A stretch of 17,627 bases of DNA from JBHIFE01 sp046760985 (GCA_046760985.1 JBHIFE010000018.1:1-17627), one strand, 5' to 3'. Counted from the stretch's first letter, positions 7,234 through 14,270 are shown. The notes: generated by a model not told the origin, from the letters alone. Translations and numbers: made by a program.

Positions 7234-8409
7234 TCAGGGATGCTGGAGCGCCTGGGACAGATCCTCAATCAAATCATCACTGTTTTCCAAACCAACCGAT
7301 AGTCTGACTAGCTCATCGGTAATACCCGCTTTCCTTCTCGCCTCTTCCGGCATCGAGGCGTGGGTCATGGTGGCTGAATGAGAGGCGAGGGAAGTAACAC
7401 CACCAAGCGATTCTGCTAAAGCAAAAATCTTGAGTCTTCTTAAAAAGTTATTAACTTCCGTGATGCCTCCGTTTATTTCAAATGAAACCATGCCGCCGAA
7501 CCCTTTCATCTGCCTCTTGGCGATTTCATGTCCTGGGTGGGACTCAAGCCCGGGGTAAAATACTCTCTTTACTGCGGGGTGTCCCTTGAGGTAATTGGCA
7601 ATGGCAAAAGCGTTCTCCTCATGTTGCTTCATTCTTACCGGGAGGGTTTCAATTCCCCGAAGCACCAGCCAGCAATCAAAAGGAGAGGCAGGGGTTCCCA
7701 TGGCATTCAGCAGAAACTGAACCCTTTCGGTTAATTCATCAGTAGTAGTTACTACGGCACCGCCGACAACATCACAGTGTCCATTAAGATACTTAGTTGT
7801 GGAATGGACAACAAGGTCAATTCCATATTCAATGGGTCTTAGGAAATAGGGAGTGGCGAAGGTGTTATCTATCACTGTCATCAGATTGTACTTTTTAGCG
7901 ATGTCAACCGCCATCTCAAGGTCAACGATGTTCAGTAGCGGATTAGACGGGGTCTCCAGCCACAACATCTTGGAATTAGGCCTTATTGCCTCTTCAATCT
8001 TCTGCTGGCTATCCATTCTTAAGAAGGTGAACTCTAGCCCAAAATCACGCATCACATTGTGAAATAGTCTATAGGTTCCTCCGTAGATATCATCACCAGC
8101 AATTATATGGTCGCCGGCTTTAAGTAGGTGGATGACGGTGGTTTCCGCCGCCATCCCGGTGGCAAAGGCAAATCCTGCCTTTCCTCCCTCAAGCTTAGCA
8201 ATGGTATCCTCCAGGACTTTTCTGGTTGGGTTTGCCGTGCGAGAATAATCGTATCCTCTTGTTTTCCCAACCTCCTCAAAGGCAAAGGTTGAGGTTTGGT
8301 CAATAGGTATTGAAACGGCGCCGAAGGCTCTATCCGGTCTCTCTCCAGCATGAATGGCGAGCGTTTCAAATCTCGTTTCTTGAGTCTCCTTCTTTTCTTT
8401 GGGTTCCAC
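7234..8409 (-). CDS. Cystathionine gamma-synthase/gamma-lyase family PLP enzyme
   Basis: A transsulfuration enzyme that joins cysteine to an activated homoserine, or splits cystathionine, with PLP. Visible features are FETLAIHAGERPD, the GYDYSRTANPTR segment, FATGMAAET, VIDNTFATPY, the PLP lysine in HSTTKYLNGH (Lys206 from this start) and SLASHSATMTHASMP near the C-terminus. Synthase and lyase cannot be separated from sequence alone, and direct O-acetylhomoserine use is also possible; the biosynthetic setting favours synthase. I chose GTG at 8407-8409, one base after the cysE stop, because AAGGAGGAGG lies eight bases upstream and overlap disappears. A TTG at 8443-8445, also with a purine-rich SD, would add 12 charged residues and overlap cysE by 35 bases. 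Confidence 0.93.
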   Translation of the reverse strand: MEPKEKKETQETRFETLAIHAGERPDRAFGAVSIPIDQTSTFAFEEVGKTRGYDYSRTANPTRKVLEDTIAKLEGGKAGFAFATGMAAETTVIHLLKAGDHIIAGDDIYGGTYRLFHNVMRDFGLEFTFLRMDSQQKIEEAIRPNSKMLWLETPSNPLLNIVDLEMAVDIAKKYNLMTVIDNTFATPYFLRPIEYGIDLVVHSTTKYLNGHCDVVGGAVVTTTDELTERVQFLLNAMGTPASPFDCWLVLRGIETLPVRMKQHEENAFAIANYLKGHPAVKRVFYPGLESHPGHEIAKRQMKGFGGMVSFEINGGITEVNNFLRRLKIFALAESLGGVTSLASHSATMTHASMPEEARRKAGITDELVRLSVGLENSDDLIEDLSQALQHP

Positions 8410-8410
8410 C

Positions 8411-9124
8411 TTATATTCCTCCTCCTTGGTTGAATTCCCGCTCAATTTTCCTTCTCCTCTCTCTCAATTCATCTTGGAAGACTATGCCACTTGAACTCTC
8501 CAGTCTCTTCAGGCGCTCTTCTAATTTATCCTGCTCCTTCAAAACTAGTCTGATGGCTTCGGCTATTGGGTCGGGTAACTTCCCGTGTTCTAAATCCATA
8601 AGTGGTTTTCGACGGTCTGCCACTGCTTTTCCTGGAATGCCCACTACCGTGGTTCCAGGCGGAACTGATTTTATTACCACTGAGCCTGAGCCAATTCTAG
8701 CCCCGTCACCTATAGTGATGGGACCTAGAGCTATTGCCCCGGTTCCTATTTCCACATTGTTGCCAATAGTGGGGTGACGCTTCTTTTTCTCCAAAGTTGT
8801 TCCACCGAGAACTACTCCCTGATACATTAGAACATCGTCGCCAATCTCAGATGTCTCTCCAATGACTACCCCGGCTCCATGGTCGATGAAAAACCGTCGT
8901 CCAATTTTGGCGGCAGGATGGATTTCAATCCCAGTCAAAAAGCGATTAATATGTGATAGAAGGCGAGCTAACAGCTTAAGATTGTGCTGCCATAAGAAAT
9001 GAGCCAGGCGGTGAAGCCATAGGGCATGCAATCCAGGGTAGCACAAGATAACCTCGGCTATGCTCCTTGCTGCTGGGTCTTTAGCAAATACCGTCCGAAT
9101 GTCTTCCTTTAAGGTTTTAAACAT
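8411..9124 (-). CDS. cysE: Serine O-acetyltransferase CysE (EpsC type)
   Basis: CysE makes O-acetylserine, the carbon skeleton for cysteine synthase. The 237-residue protein has the short N-terminal helical region and a left-handed beta helix of hexapeptide repeats: FIDHGAGVVIGE with Asp81 and His82, KKRHPTIGN with His117, and VVGIPGKAV. These match the catalytic Asp-His pair and second His of the family. The tail is long and charged and ends GGGI. A C-terminal isoleucine is what inserts into the CysK active site in the cysteine synthase complex, so such a complex with one of the two synthases here is plausible. ATG start with a poor SD; a good promoter lies just upstream. The last codons also form the SD of the next gene. 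Confidence 0.95.
   Translation of the reverse strand: MFKTLKEDIRTVFAKDPAARSIAEVILCYPGLHALWLHRLAHFLWQHNLKLLARLLSHINRFLTGIEIHPAAKIGRRFFIDHGAGVVIGETSEIGDDVLMYQGVVLGGTTLEKKKRHPTIGNNVEIGTGAIALGPITIGDGARIGSGSVVIKSVPPGTTVVGIPGKAVADRRKPLMDLEHGKLPDPIAEAIRLVLKEQDKLEERLKRLESSSGIVFQDELRERRRKIEREFNQGGGI
8418..8427 (-). promoter_or_regulatory. Ribosome binding site inside the cysE 3' end
   Basis: AAGGAGGAGG, written by the last Gly codons of cysE, lies eight bases before GTG 8407-8409. It decides the preferred start of the cystathionine enzyme and couples the two genes. Confidence 0.65.
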
Positions 9125-9154
9125 AATGAGCTTTTCACTTTACTTTTGTAATTG

Positions 9155-9183
9155 ATTGTAGGAAAAACAGTGGCGATCGTCAA
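9155..9183 (-). promoter_or_regulatory. Sigma70-type promoter for cysE
   Basis: On the minus strand TTGACG (9178-9183), an exact 17-base spacer, then TACAAT (9155-9160). The predicted start near 9148 leaves about 24 bases of leader. The -35 box overlaps the inner direct repeat beside the structured element at 9190-9290. Confidence 0.65.
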
Positions 9184-9300
9184 ACTAATAGAGATTATTT
9201 ATTAACCTCATCCCCTTTACCTCGTTAGAGTTCCTAACGGGGTTTATCCCCTTCCCTTATTAAGGTAAGGGGATAGGTTGCTAAACAAATTCAAACTAAT
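9180..9300. mobile_element. MITE-like structured element (9190-9290) with 10-bp flanking direct repeats
   Basis: Perfect direct repeats TCAAACTAAT lie at 9180-9189 and 9291-9300. Between them are long inverted arms at 9204-9222 and 9262-9279 (AACCT-ATCCCCTT-ACCT type, with two one-base bulges) enclosing a second hairpin, CGTTAG/CTAACG (9223-9228 and 9234-9239), and GGGG-TTTAT-CCCC (9239-9251). The element carries no coding frame, as expected of a non-autonomous insertion or REP-like unit. The 10-bp repeats could be target duplications. It occupies most of the 193-base gap between the cysteine synthase fusion gene and cysE. Whether it is repeated in the genome cannot be seen here. Confidence 0.5.
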
Positions 9301-9317
9301 CTATCTTGGTTTACTCA

Positions 9318-10535
9318 TCATATCATGTAATCTTCTTTAATTTTAGTAATCGTCAATTTAAATTTGCTTTTACCTTCTCGTTCAAAACTTAGTTTTATCC
9401 CTCTGGTCTTTGAATCTTGTACCACACTTTTGAGGGAATCTGTATCACCCAGTATTATTTTTACTGTTTCTCCCCCTTCTAAATTATCTATTAATTCTGT
9501 TGCTTTCATCTTGGATAGGGGGCAAACTAAATCAGACAAATCATATTCTCTTTCCCTAATTCCCCTCGATTCTGCTTCTAGAATATCTTTGTAAAAACTA
9601 GTGTATTTGAAGGCATCATCCGGTGATATGACCACAGCTAAACCGCTATTTGATCTAGCGTACCGTAAGGCAACATGAAGTATAGCTCCCGTTGTTGGAC
9701 CAACTGGGATTCCGTCTTTTCTGGCTAATTCTATGGCAGTTCTATAGGCATTTTCGTCAGTAACTTCTTCAGTATCATCAATTACCGACCTATCTAGAAT
9801 CTTTGGTATAAACTTCTCATCCAATTCAGTGATCCTCTTCATGCCGGGCAATTGATGGTTTGGGGAAGAAGGTTCTACTGCGATAATTCTTATTTCTGGG
9901 TTTTGTTCTTTAAGATATCTGCCAACACCAGTTATTGTGCCACAAGTGCCAAATCCGGCAAAGAAATAGTTGATTTTGCCCTGCGTCTGCTGCCATATTT
10001 CTGGCCCAGTCGTTTGGTAATGTGCCTGAACATTAAGTTCATTCTCGTACTGATTGGGGCTAATGTAGTTATCTTTGGTTGCCGGGCTTTTTATTAAGGC
10101 GTTAACTACGCCTCTGGCTCCCTCAGTGGGAAATAGAGGGCACAGGGCATCATCGGCTTCGGTCACTTTAGCTCCCAAAAATCTTAACATTATCTTTTTT
10201 TCTTCGGGAATTCTTTCGGGAACAGCTATCTCTATCGGTATTCCCAAAGCATTGGTGACACAAGCTAAAGCAATTCCAGTATTGCCTGACGATGGCTCAA
10301 CTACTGTTCTATTGCCTACTTCCAGTGCCTTTAGCATCTCATAAACAATCCTATCTTTAACCGAACCAAAGGGATTATATCTTTCCAGCTTGAGATAGAT
10401 CTGGAAGTCCTGGGTCGGATTAATTTTATTTAACCTGACCAATGGAGTCGGGTTCTCCGGACTGGCAATGAGCTGGGTTATGTCAGTGTAGACCCTCAAT
10501 TGATGGTCGGGTCTTAAAAAACTGTCTTGGTTCAT
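9318..10535 (-). CDS. Cysteine synthase fused to a C-terminal TusA-like sulfur-carrier domain
   Basis: The 405-residue protein has two parts. Residues about 20-320 are a fold II PLP synthase of the CysK/CysM group: NPFGSVKDR with Lys60 as PLP lysine, EPSSGNTGIAL for substrate binding, FAGFGTCGTITG for the phosphate, and GPTTGAI near the PLP ring. HYQTTGPEIW and VAVEPSSPNHQLPGM look closer to CysM/O-phosphoserine-type enzymes than to CysK. Residues about 331-400 match a TusA/SirA domain: YDLSDLVCPLSKMKATELI with Cys338 in the sulfur-carrying position, then GGETVKIILGD and LTITK. The usual CPxP reads CPLS. The fusion suggests a persulfide on Cys338 feeding the synthase, as a thiocarboxylate carrier feeds mycobacterial CysM; this is inference. 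ATG start; the nearest strong SD lies beyond a hairpin. Confidence 0.93.
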   Translation of the reverse strand: MNQDSFLRPDHQLRVYTDITQLIASPENPTPLVRLNKINPTQDFQIYLKLERYNPFGSVKDRIVYEMLKALEVGNRTVVEPSSGNTGIALACVTNALGIPIEIAVPERIPEEKKIMLRFLGAKVTEADDALCPLFPTEGARGVVNALIKSPATKDNYISPNQYENELNVQAHYQTTGPEIWQQTQGKINYFFAGFGTCGTITGVGRYLKEQNPEIRIIAVEPSSPNHQLPGMKRITELDEKFIPKILDRSVIDDTEEVTDENAYRTAIELARKDGIPVGPTTGAILHVALRYARSNSGLAVVISPDDAFKYTSFYKDILEAESRGIREREYDLSDLVCPLSKMKATELIDNLEGGETVKIILGDTDSLKSVVQDSKTRGIKLSFEREGKSKFKLTITKIKEDYMI

Positions 10536-10544
10536 TTAGTCTTT

Positions 10545-10563
10545 GAGTGTGTATGCCACACTC
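10545..10563 (-). promoter_or_regulatory. Perfect 7-bp hairpin between SD and start of the fusion gene
   Basis: GAGTGTG and CACACTC pair around a 5-base loop. On the transcript GGAGGG lies immediately 5' of the hairpin and the ATG lies nine bases 3' of it. Folded, the hairpin would bring a distant SD to normal spacing. No closer SD is visible. Confidence 0.5.
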
Positions 10564-10620
10564 CCCTCCACATTTGCTGGTATCTTTCTATCATCTATCT
10601 TGCTCAATAGACACTTACCT

Positions 10621-11577
10621 CTAGAGATACAGGTTTCCCTTAGCCCAGAACTTTTTTCTTTCTTCAGGCTTTTCGATGACTTCCAAACCTAAGGGTTTAG
10701 CAACTTCATCTAGGTACTTAGAGAGACCGAGGCGACCAATGGTAGTCCCTATCCTTTCTCCGCCCTCTCCATTGGTTTGGTACCACTCCATAGTCTTTTC
10801 AATAAGGGAGAAACATTTCTCGTCAGTGGCGAACTGCGCTATCTCGTAGGCATAGATAGGGTGTCTACCATGTTTACCACCTACCCGGATAAGCCATCCC
10901 TTCCTCCCCACTACCATAGCCTCCACCGGACAGACTTTGATACAATCACCGCAATAGATGCACTTGTCATAATCCCTTACCGGGAGGTCATTCACCAAGG
11001 TAAGTGCCCCCTCCTTACAGCCAGAAACGCAGAGTCCACATCCATTACATAGCTTCTCTATTAATTCTGGCTCAGCTATTCCCTGAAAGCCTAAGTCCAT
11101 TTCCCTAGTTCGGGCACAATCTATCGGACATCCGGAGAAGGAGACCTTGAATTTATGGCGACCGGTGGCGGTGCCGAAATAGCGCCTATCTACCTCCAGA
11201 CACATGGTTTGAGTATCCGTGAGCCCGTTAGGGTTATAAGTGCATCCAGCACAGGCAGTGGGTACTCTGATGCAGGGGCCACAAGAAGCGACCGACCAAT
11301 CAATTTCCTTTAGCTCGGCAACAATAACGTCAAAGTTCTGGTAGTGAACATAAGGGATTTCTATTGACTGGCGAAGGGAGTTGTGGACCTCTCCCTGCCC
11401 GTACTTCTCAGCAAGCTCGGCGGCTTTCCGTAATTGTTGTGATGTCAATTTTCCTCCGGGACATCGTAATCTCACCGTAAACAGGTTCTTCTGGGTTTGC
11501 TTGATAAAGCCTCTGCCCTTGAGTGCCTCAAAATCCATTTTCAGATGGTGAGCTTCCTTTTTCAGTTTTCCGTCCAT
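10621..11577 (-). CDS. Small siroheme sulfite/nitrite reductase-like protein with two [4Fe-4S] ferredoxin motifs
   Basis: A 318-residue relative of the anaerobic (AsrC) and F420-dependent (Fsr) sulfite reductases, which reduce sulfite to sulfide by six electrons in the cytoplasm. The N-terminal half-domain includes TVRLRCPGG and VHNSLRQSIEIPYV. The siroheme-cluster region shows ACAGCTYNPNGLTDT (Cys109, Cys112) and SGCPIDCARTREMDLGFQG (Cys150, Cys154). A ferredoxin insert follows, with CNGCGLCVSGC at residues 177-187 and CIYCGDCIKVC at 206-216. The usual first pair is C-x5-C; here the aligned second position is Asn115 and a Cys lies three residues earlier. The gene stands between two cysteine synthases, so it probably supplies sulfide. 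The electron donor is not visible. Nitrite or another sulfur oxyanion is possible. ATG with GAGAG upstream. Confidence 0.9.
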   Translation of the reverse strand: MDGKLKKEAHHLKMDFEALKGRGFIKQTQKNLFTVRLRCPGGKLTSQQLRKAAELAEKYGQGEVHNSLRQSIEIPYVHYQNFDVIVAELKEIDWSVASCGPCIRVPTACAGCTYNPNGLTDTQTMCLEVDRRYFGTATGRHKFKVSFSGCPIDCARTREMDLGFQGIAEPELIEKLCNGCGLCVSGCKEGALTLVNDLPVRDYDKCIYCGDCIKVCPVEAMVVGRKGWLIRVGGKHGRHPIYAYEIAQFATDEKCFSLIEKTMEWYQTNGEGGERIGTTIGRLGLSKYLDEVAKPLGLEVIEKPEERKKFWAKGNLYL

Positions 11578-11672
11578 TTTCGTCTCTCTTTATCAAAAGG
11601 ACTTTTATGTGCCTCTTTTGTACTTGGCGATTTTTATCCTTACCCCGTCTTGCTTTATTTGTTCTACGTAGG

Positions 11673-12668
11673 TTAGTAAGGCTCCTGGAAGAGCCAGGTG
11701 GATAGATAGCGCTCACCGGTATCGGGTAGGACTACCACAATAAGCTTATCTTTGTTCTCTGGTCTTTTGGCTACCTTTAATGCTGCCCAGGCAGCCGCCC
11801 CGGAAGAGATACCTGCCAGAATCCCTTCCTCTTTGGCTAACCTTCTAGTCATTATTCCGGCGTCTTCATTAGTAACCTTAATAATTTCGTCAACTAAGTC
11901 AGTTCTTAAAACATCAGGGATAAAGCCAGCCCCAATACCCTGAATCTTATGGGAGCCTGGCTTTCCCCCGGAAAGAACCGGGGAATCAGCTGGTTCAACG
12001 GCAACAGCTTGAAATTGTGGTTTCTTGGGCTTGATTACTTCAGCCACTCCGGTAATCGTCCCGCCGGTTCCCACTCCAGAGACCAGAATATCTACTTTGC
12101 CCTCAGTATCTCTCCATATTTCCTCAGCCGTGGTCATCCGGTGTACCTCTGGATTTGCCGGGTTCTTAAACTGCTGCGGCATAAAGTAGTTATGGTTTTC
12201 TGCCACCAGTTGTTCTGCCTTTCTTATTGCCCCGGGCATCCCCTCTGCTCCGGGGGTTAGCACCAGCTCGGCACCGAAAACAGATAGAAGCTGCCTCCGC
12301 TCCAGCGACATGGTGTCAGGCATGGTGAGGATAAGCTTATATCCTCTGGCGGCACAGACAAAGGCGAGGGCAATACCGGTATTACCGCTGGTAGGCTCAA
12401 CGATAACCGTATCTTTGTTGATGAGCCCCTTGGCTTCGGCATCCACAATCATTGACACACCTATTCTGTCCTTCACATTACCTACGGGGTTAAATGATTC
12501 CAGCTTTGCCACCACTTCTGCCTTCACCCCCTCGGTTATTCGATTCAATCTAACCAGAGGTGTATTCCCGATTAGCTCGGTTGAATCTTTAGCTATACCT
12601 CTGGTTAACTTGGGTATCTCTATCGTCTTGTATTGTAGTCTTTCCACTTTTTGAATTACCTCTGCCAT
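11673..12668 (-). CDS. cysK: Cysteine synthase (O-acetylserine sulfhydrylase) CysK
   Basis: This enzyme makes cysteine from O-acetylserine and sulfide with PLP. The 331-residue protein contains ELIGNTPLVRL, NPVGNVKDR with Lys66 as PLP lysine, EPTSGNTGIAL, SGVGTGGTITG, GISSGAA and the C-terminal PDTGERYLSTWLF. The residue two before the lysine is Asn where Ser is usual. About 30 residues precede the normal N-terminus and have no recognised domain. I chose ATG at 12666-12668 because AAAGGAG lies nine bases upstream; a GTG at 12708-12710 would add 14 residues with no comparable site. It follows the E1-like gene by 52 bases. CysE, with its C-terminal Ile, is in the same cluster and could form the cysteine synthase complex with it. 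Confidence 0.96.
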   Translation of the reverse strand: MAEVIQKVERLQYKTIEIPKLTRGIAKDSTELIGNTPLVRLNRITEGVKAEVVAKLESFNPVGNVKDRIGVSMIVDAEAKGLINKDTVIVEPTSGNTGIALAFVCAARGYKLILTMPDTMSLERRQLLSVFGAELVLTPGAEGMPGAIRKAEQLVAENHNYFMPQQFKNPANPEVHRMTTAEEIWRDTEGKVDILVSGVGTGGTITGVAEVIKPKKPQFQAVAVEPADSPVLSGGKPGSHKIQGIGAGFIPDVLRTDLVDEIIKVTNEDAGIMTRRLAKEEGILAGISSGAAAWAALKVAKRPENKDKLIVVVLPDTGERYLSTWLFQEPY

Positions 12669-12677
12669 TTTGATTAG

Positions 12678-12684
12678 CTCCTTT
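12678..12684 (-). promoter_or_regulatory. Ribosome binding site fixing the cysK start
   Basis: AAAGGAG lies nine bases before ATG 12666-12668 on the minus strand and argues against the longer reading from GTG 12708-12710. Confidence 0.7.
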
Positions 12685-12720
12685 ATAATTTTTAACTCAA
12701 TTCCACTCACTGGCTATAAC

Positions 12721-13731
12721 TTACGTGGCAATATATTTGGTATAGAGTGCTCTAGCCAGCGATTCATCAAGGCTGTTCTTAAGAATGACCCTGCCATCGG
12801 GGAAAACAACCATTTCGTGATTATTCACTATGAAGCGCAGCCTGGATTCGTTGTAGCTTACTTTTCCTAGAGATCTAAGCTGCTGGGCAAGTTCCTTCAG
12901 CGAGAGGCTTTCTACTTTGGGGTCTAGAACCTGCACTGAATTTTGCCCACAAAGGACAGTGGTTCTTATGCCAAACTTTGCCTGCAAAAACTCATATTTA
13001 CCTTGGCAGGCTGGACAGTCTTGACGTGGAGTGATTTTAAGGTGGTGGAAGATCCCTTGCCAAACATCAATTGTTATAAGGTCACGGTTGATTTCCTTAG
13101 CGCCAACTAATATCTTCATTGCTTCAGCAGACTGCAGACAACCAATAGTGAAGGGAGCCGAAGCAATTACCCCGGCAGTATCGCAATTAGGAATTACCCC
13201 AGGGGGAGGTAAGGAAGGAAAAACACAGCGAAAGCAGGGAGTCTCACCAGGAATTATGTTCATGGTCATACCGAAGGCGGAGATAGCCGCGCCATAAATC
13301 CACGGGATTTTAAGCTTTAAGGAAGCATCGTTTACTATAAAGCGGGTCTCAGGGTTGTCCAGCCCGTCTAATATTAAATCGGCACCGGTGACCAACTTTT
13401 CAACATTGGCATAATGCACATCGGCAACTACTCCTTTAACTTCAACTAAGGAGTTCACCTTCTTTAGATGCCGCTCGGCGGCAATAGCTTTTGGTAGTTG
13501 GCTTCTCACATCCTCTTCATCGTAAAGAATTTGGCGTTGCAAGTTGTGATACTCAATCAGATCTCTGTCAATAATCCTGACCTTCCCAACGCCGGCACGT
13601 ACTAAGGTAGTGGCAATAATGGTTCCTAGTGCTCCACAGCCAATGATTACTATACTACTATTGCCTAACCTCTTTTGCCCTTTTTCACCTATTTCGGGGA
13701 AAAGGATTTGCCTTGAATACCTGTCAATCAT
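12721..13731 (-). CDS. ThiF/MoeB/HesA family E1-like adenylyltransferase with C-terminal extension
   Basis: Enzymes of this family adenylate the C-terminal Gly of ubiquitin-like sulfur carriers (ThiS, MoaD, CysO), the step before thiocarboxylate formation. The 336-residue protein starts RYSRQILFPEIG, has nucleotide-binding GCGALG at residues 31-36, Asp55 and Arg56 in IIDRD, the DGLDNPETR segment, zinc cysteines Cys166, Cys169, Cys239 and Cys242 (PCFRC and CPAC), and the likely catalytic Cys183 in NCDTAG. Residues 253-336 form an extra domain (VLCGQNSVQV to VFPDGRVILK and LYTKYIAT), which I recall from some bacterial MoeB/ThiF proteins. No ThiS or MoaD gene is adjacent; the Gly-Gly protein at 1421-1663 is the only candidate partner in view. 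ATG start; the nearest SD (AAGGGAG) is 15 bases away. Confidence 0.93.
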   Translation of the reverse strand: MIDRYSRQILFPEIGEKGQKRLGNSSIVIIGCGALGTIIATTLVRAGVGKVRIIDRDLIEYHNLQRQILYDEEDVRSQLPKAIAAERHLKKVNSLVEVKGVVADVHYANVEKLVTGADLILDGLDNPETRFIVNDASLKLKIPWIYGAAISAFGMTMNIIPGETPCFRCVFPSLPPPGVIPNCDTAGVIASAPFTIGCLQSAEAMKILVGAKEINRDLITIDVWQGIFHHLKITPRQDCPACQGKYEFLQAKFGIRTTVLCGQNSVQVLDPKVESLSLKELAQQLRSLGKVSYNESRLRFIVNNHEMVVFPDGRVILKNSLDESLARALYTKYIAT

Positions 13732-13785
13732 AGTAGTGGCTTTTCACTCCCTTGGTATATGCCGCTTAAGTTAGGGCTGGTAAAC

Positions 13786-14229
13786 CTAGATATAATACAT
13801 TGTTTCTTTAGATTGTTCTTTCTTTTTCTGTCGCTCGACTAAGTCTTCCAAGGTTGTCGACTCCAGAACTTTGTCTATCGCCTTTTTCATCTCGTCCCAG
13901 ATGTCACGAGTAACACAAAGTTCATAGCGGGGGCAACTTTCTGGATTATCGAGGCAATTTACCAGAGCGGTTGAGCCCTCAAGAAGTTGAATCACCTCAC
14001 TGAGCTTTACCTCACGGGGTGGTCTAACCAACTGGACTCCACCCCTAGTCCCCCGGGTACTCCCAATTATTCTGGCGGCTGCAAGCGGGGCGATTAAATG
14101 CCCCAGATAGTTGAGTGGAATATTCTGCCGGCGAGCAATGTCTTTTAGTGGCACTGGCTCCTTACCCCAGTGAAGGGCTAAATCCAAAAGTGCCATGGTT
14201 CCATATCGTCCCCGGGTAGAAAGCTTCAT
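13786..14229 (-). CDS. Rrf2-family transcriptional regulator, IscR/CymR-like
   Basis: A 147-residue winged-helix regulator starting MKLSTRGRYGTMALLDLA, the classic Rrf2 N-terminus, with a recognition helix in IPLNYLGHLIAPL and a wing in GSTRGTRGGVQL. Cys92, Cys99 and Cys105 (NCLDNPESCPRYELC) match the IscR-type Fe-S ligand pattern, so Fe-S or redox sensing is likely. Bacillus CymR, the cysteine regulator that works with CysK, is the functional analogue suggested by the neighbouring cysteine genes, but it lacks this triad. The gene is first in the sulfur cluster and is probably autoregulated through the dyad at 14249-14268. ATG start with GGAG eight bases upstream. Confidence 0.95.
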   Translation of the reverse strand: MKLSTRGRYGTMALLDLALHWGKEPVPLKDIARRQNIPLNYLGHLIAPLAAARIIGSTRGTRGGVQLVRPPREVKLSEVIQLLEGSTALVNCLDNPESCPRYELCVTRDIWDEMKKAIDKVLESTTLEDLVERQKKKEQSKETMYYI

Positions 14230-14248
14230 TTTCTTGTCTCCATTGTCG

Positions 14249-14268
14249 ACTAAATTGATTAAATTAGT
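14249..14268. promoter_or_regulatory. Candidate Rrf2 operator
   Basis: ACTAAATTGATTAAATTAGT is a 20-bp imperfect palindrome (16 of 20 positions symmetric). It begins two bases past the -10 box and covers the expected transcription start, a position that would block initiation. Size and AT-richness suit Rrf2 dimers; no second copy was seen in the window. Confidence 0.55.
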
Positions 14269-14270
14269 TC

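Noticed and set aside
8310..8777. Plus-strand open frame of about 155 codons
   Set aside because: It is antisense to the cysE and cystathionine enzyme genes, both of which have full family motifs; its own translation has no recognisable domain.
9248..9272. Rho-independent terminator after the cysteine synthase-TusA gene
   Set aside because: The stem is GC-rich but no U-tract follows in the direction of transcription, and the stem is better explained as part of the larger inverted-repeat element.
9125..9317. T-box or SAM riboswitch before cysE
   Set aside because: No T-box sequence or SAM-I core was found; the region is filled by a structured repeat element and a plain promoter.
11528..11716. 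Possible small minus-strand gene between cysK and the reductase gene
   Set aside because: It overlaps the ends of both neighbours in another frame, and its basic composition looks like untranslated sequence. The 95-base gap itself shows no clear promoter or hairpin.
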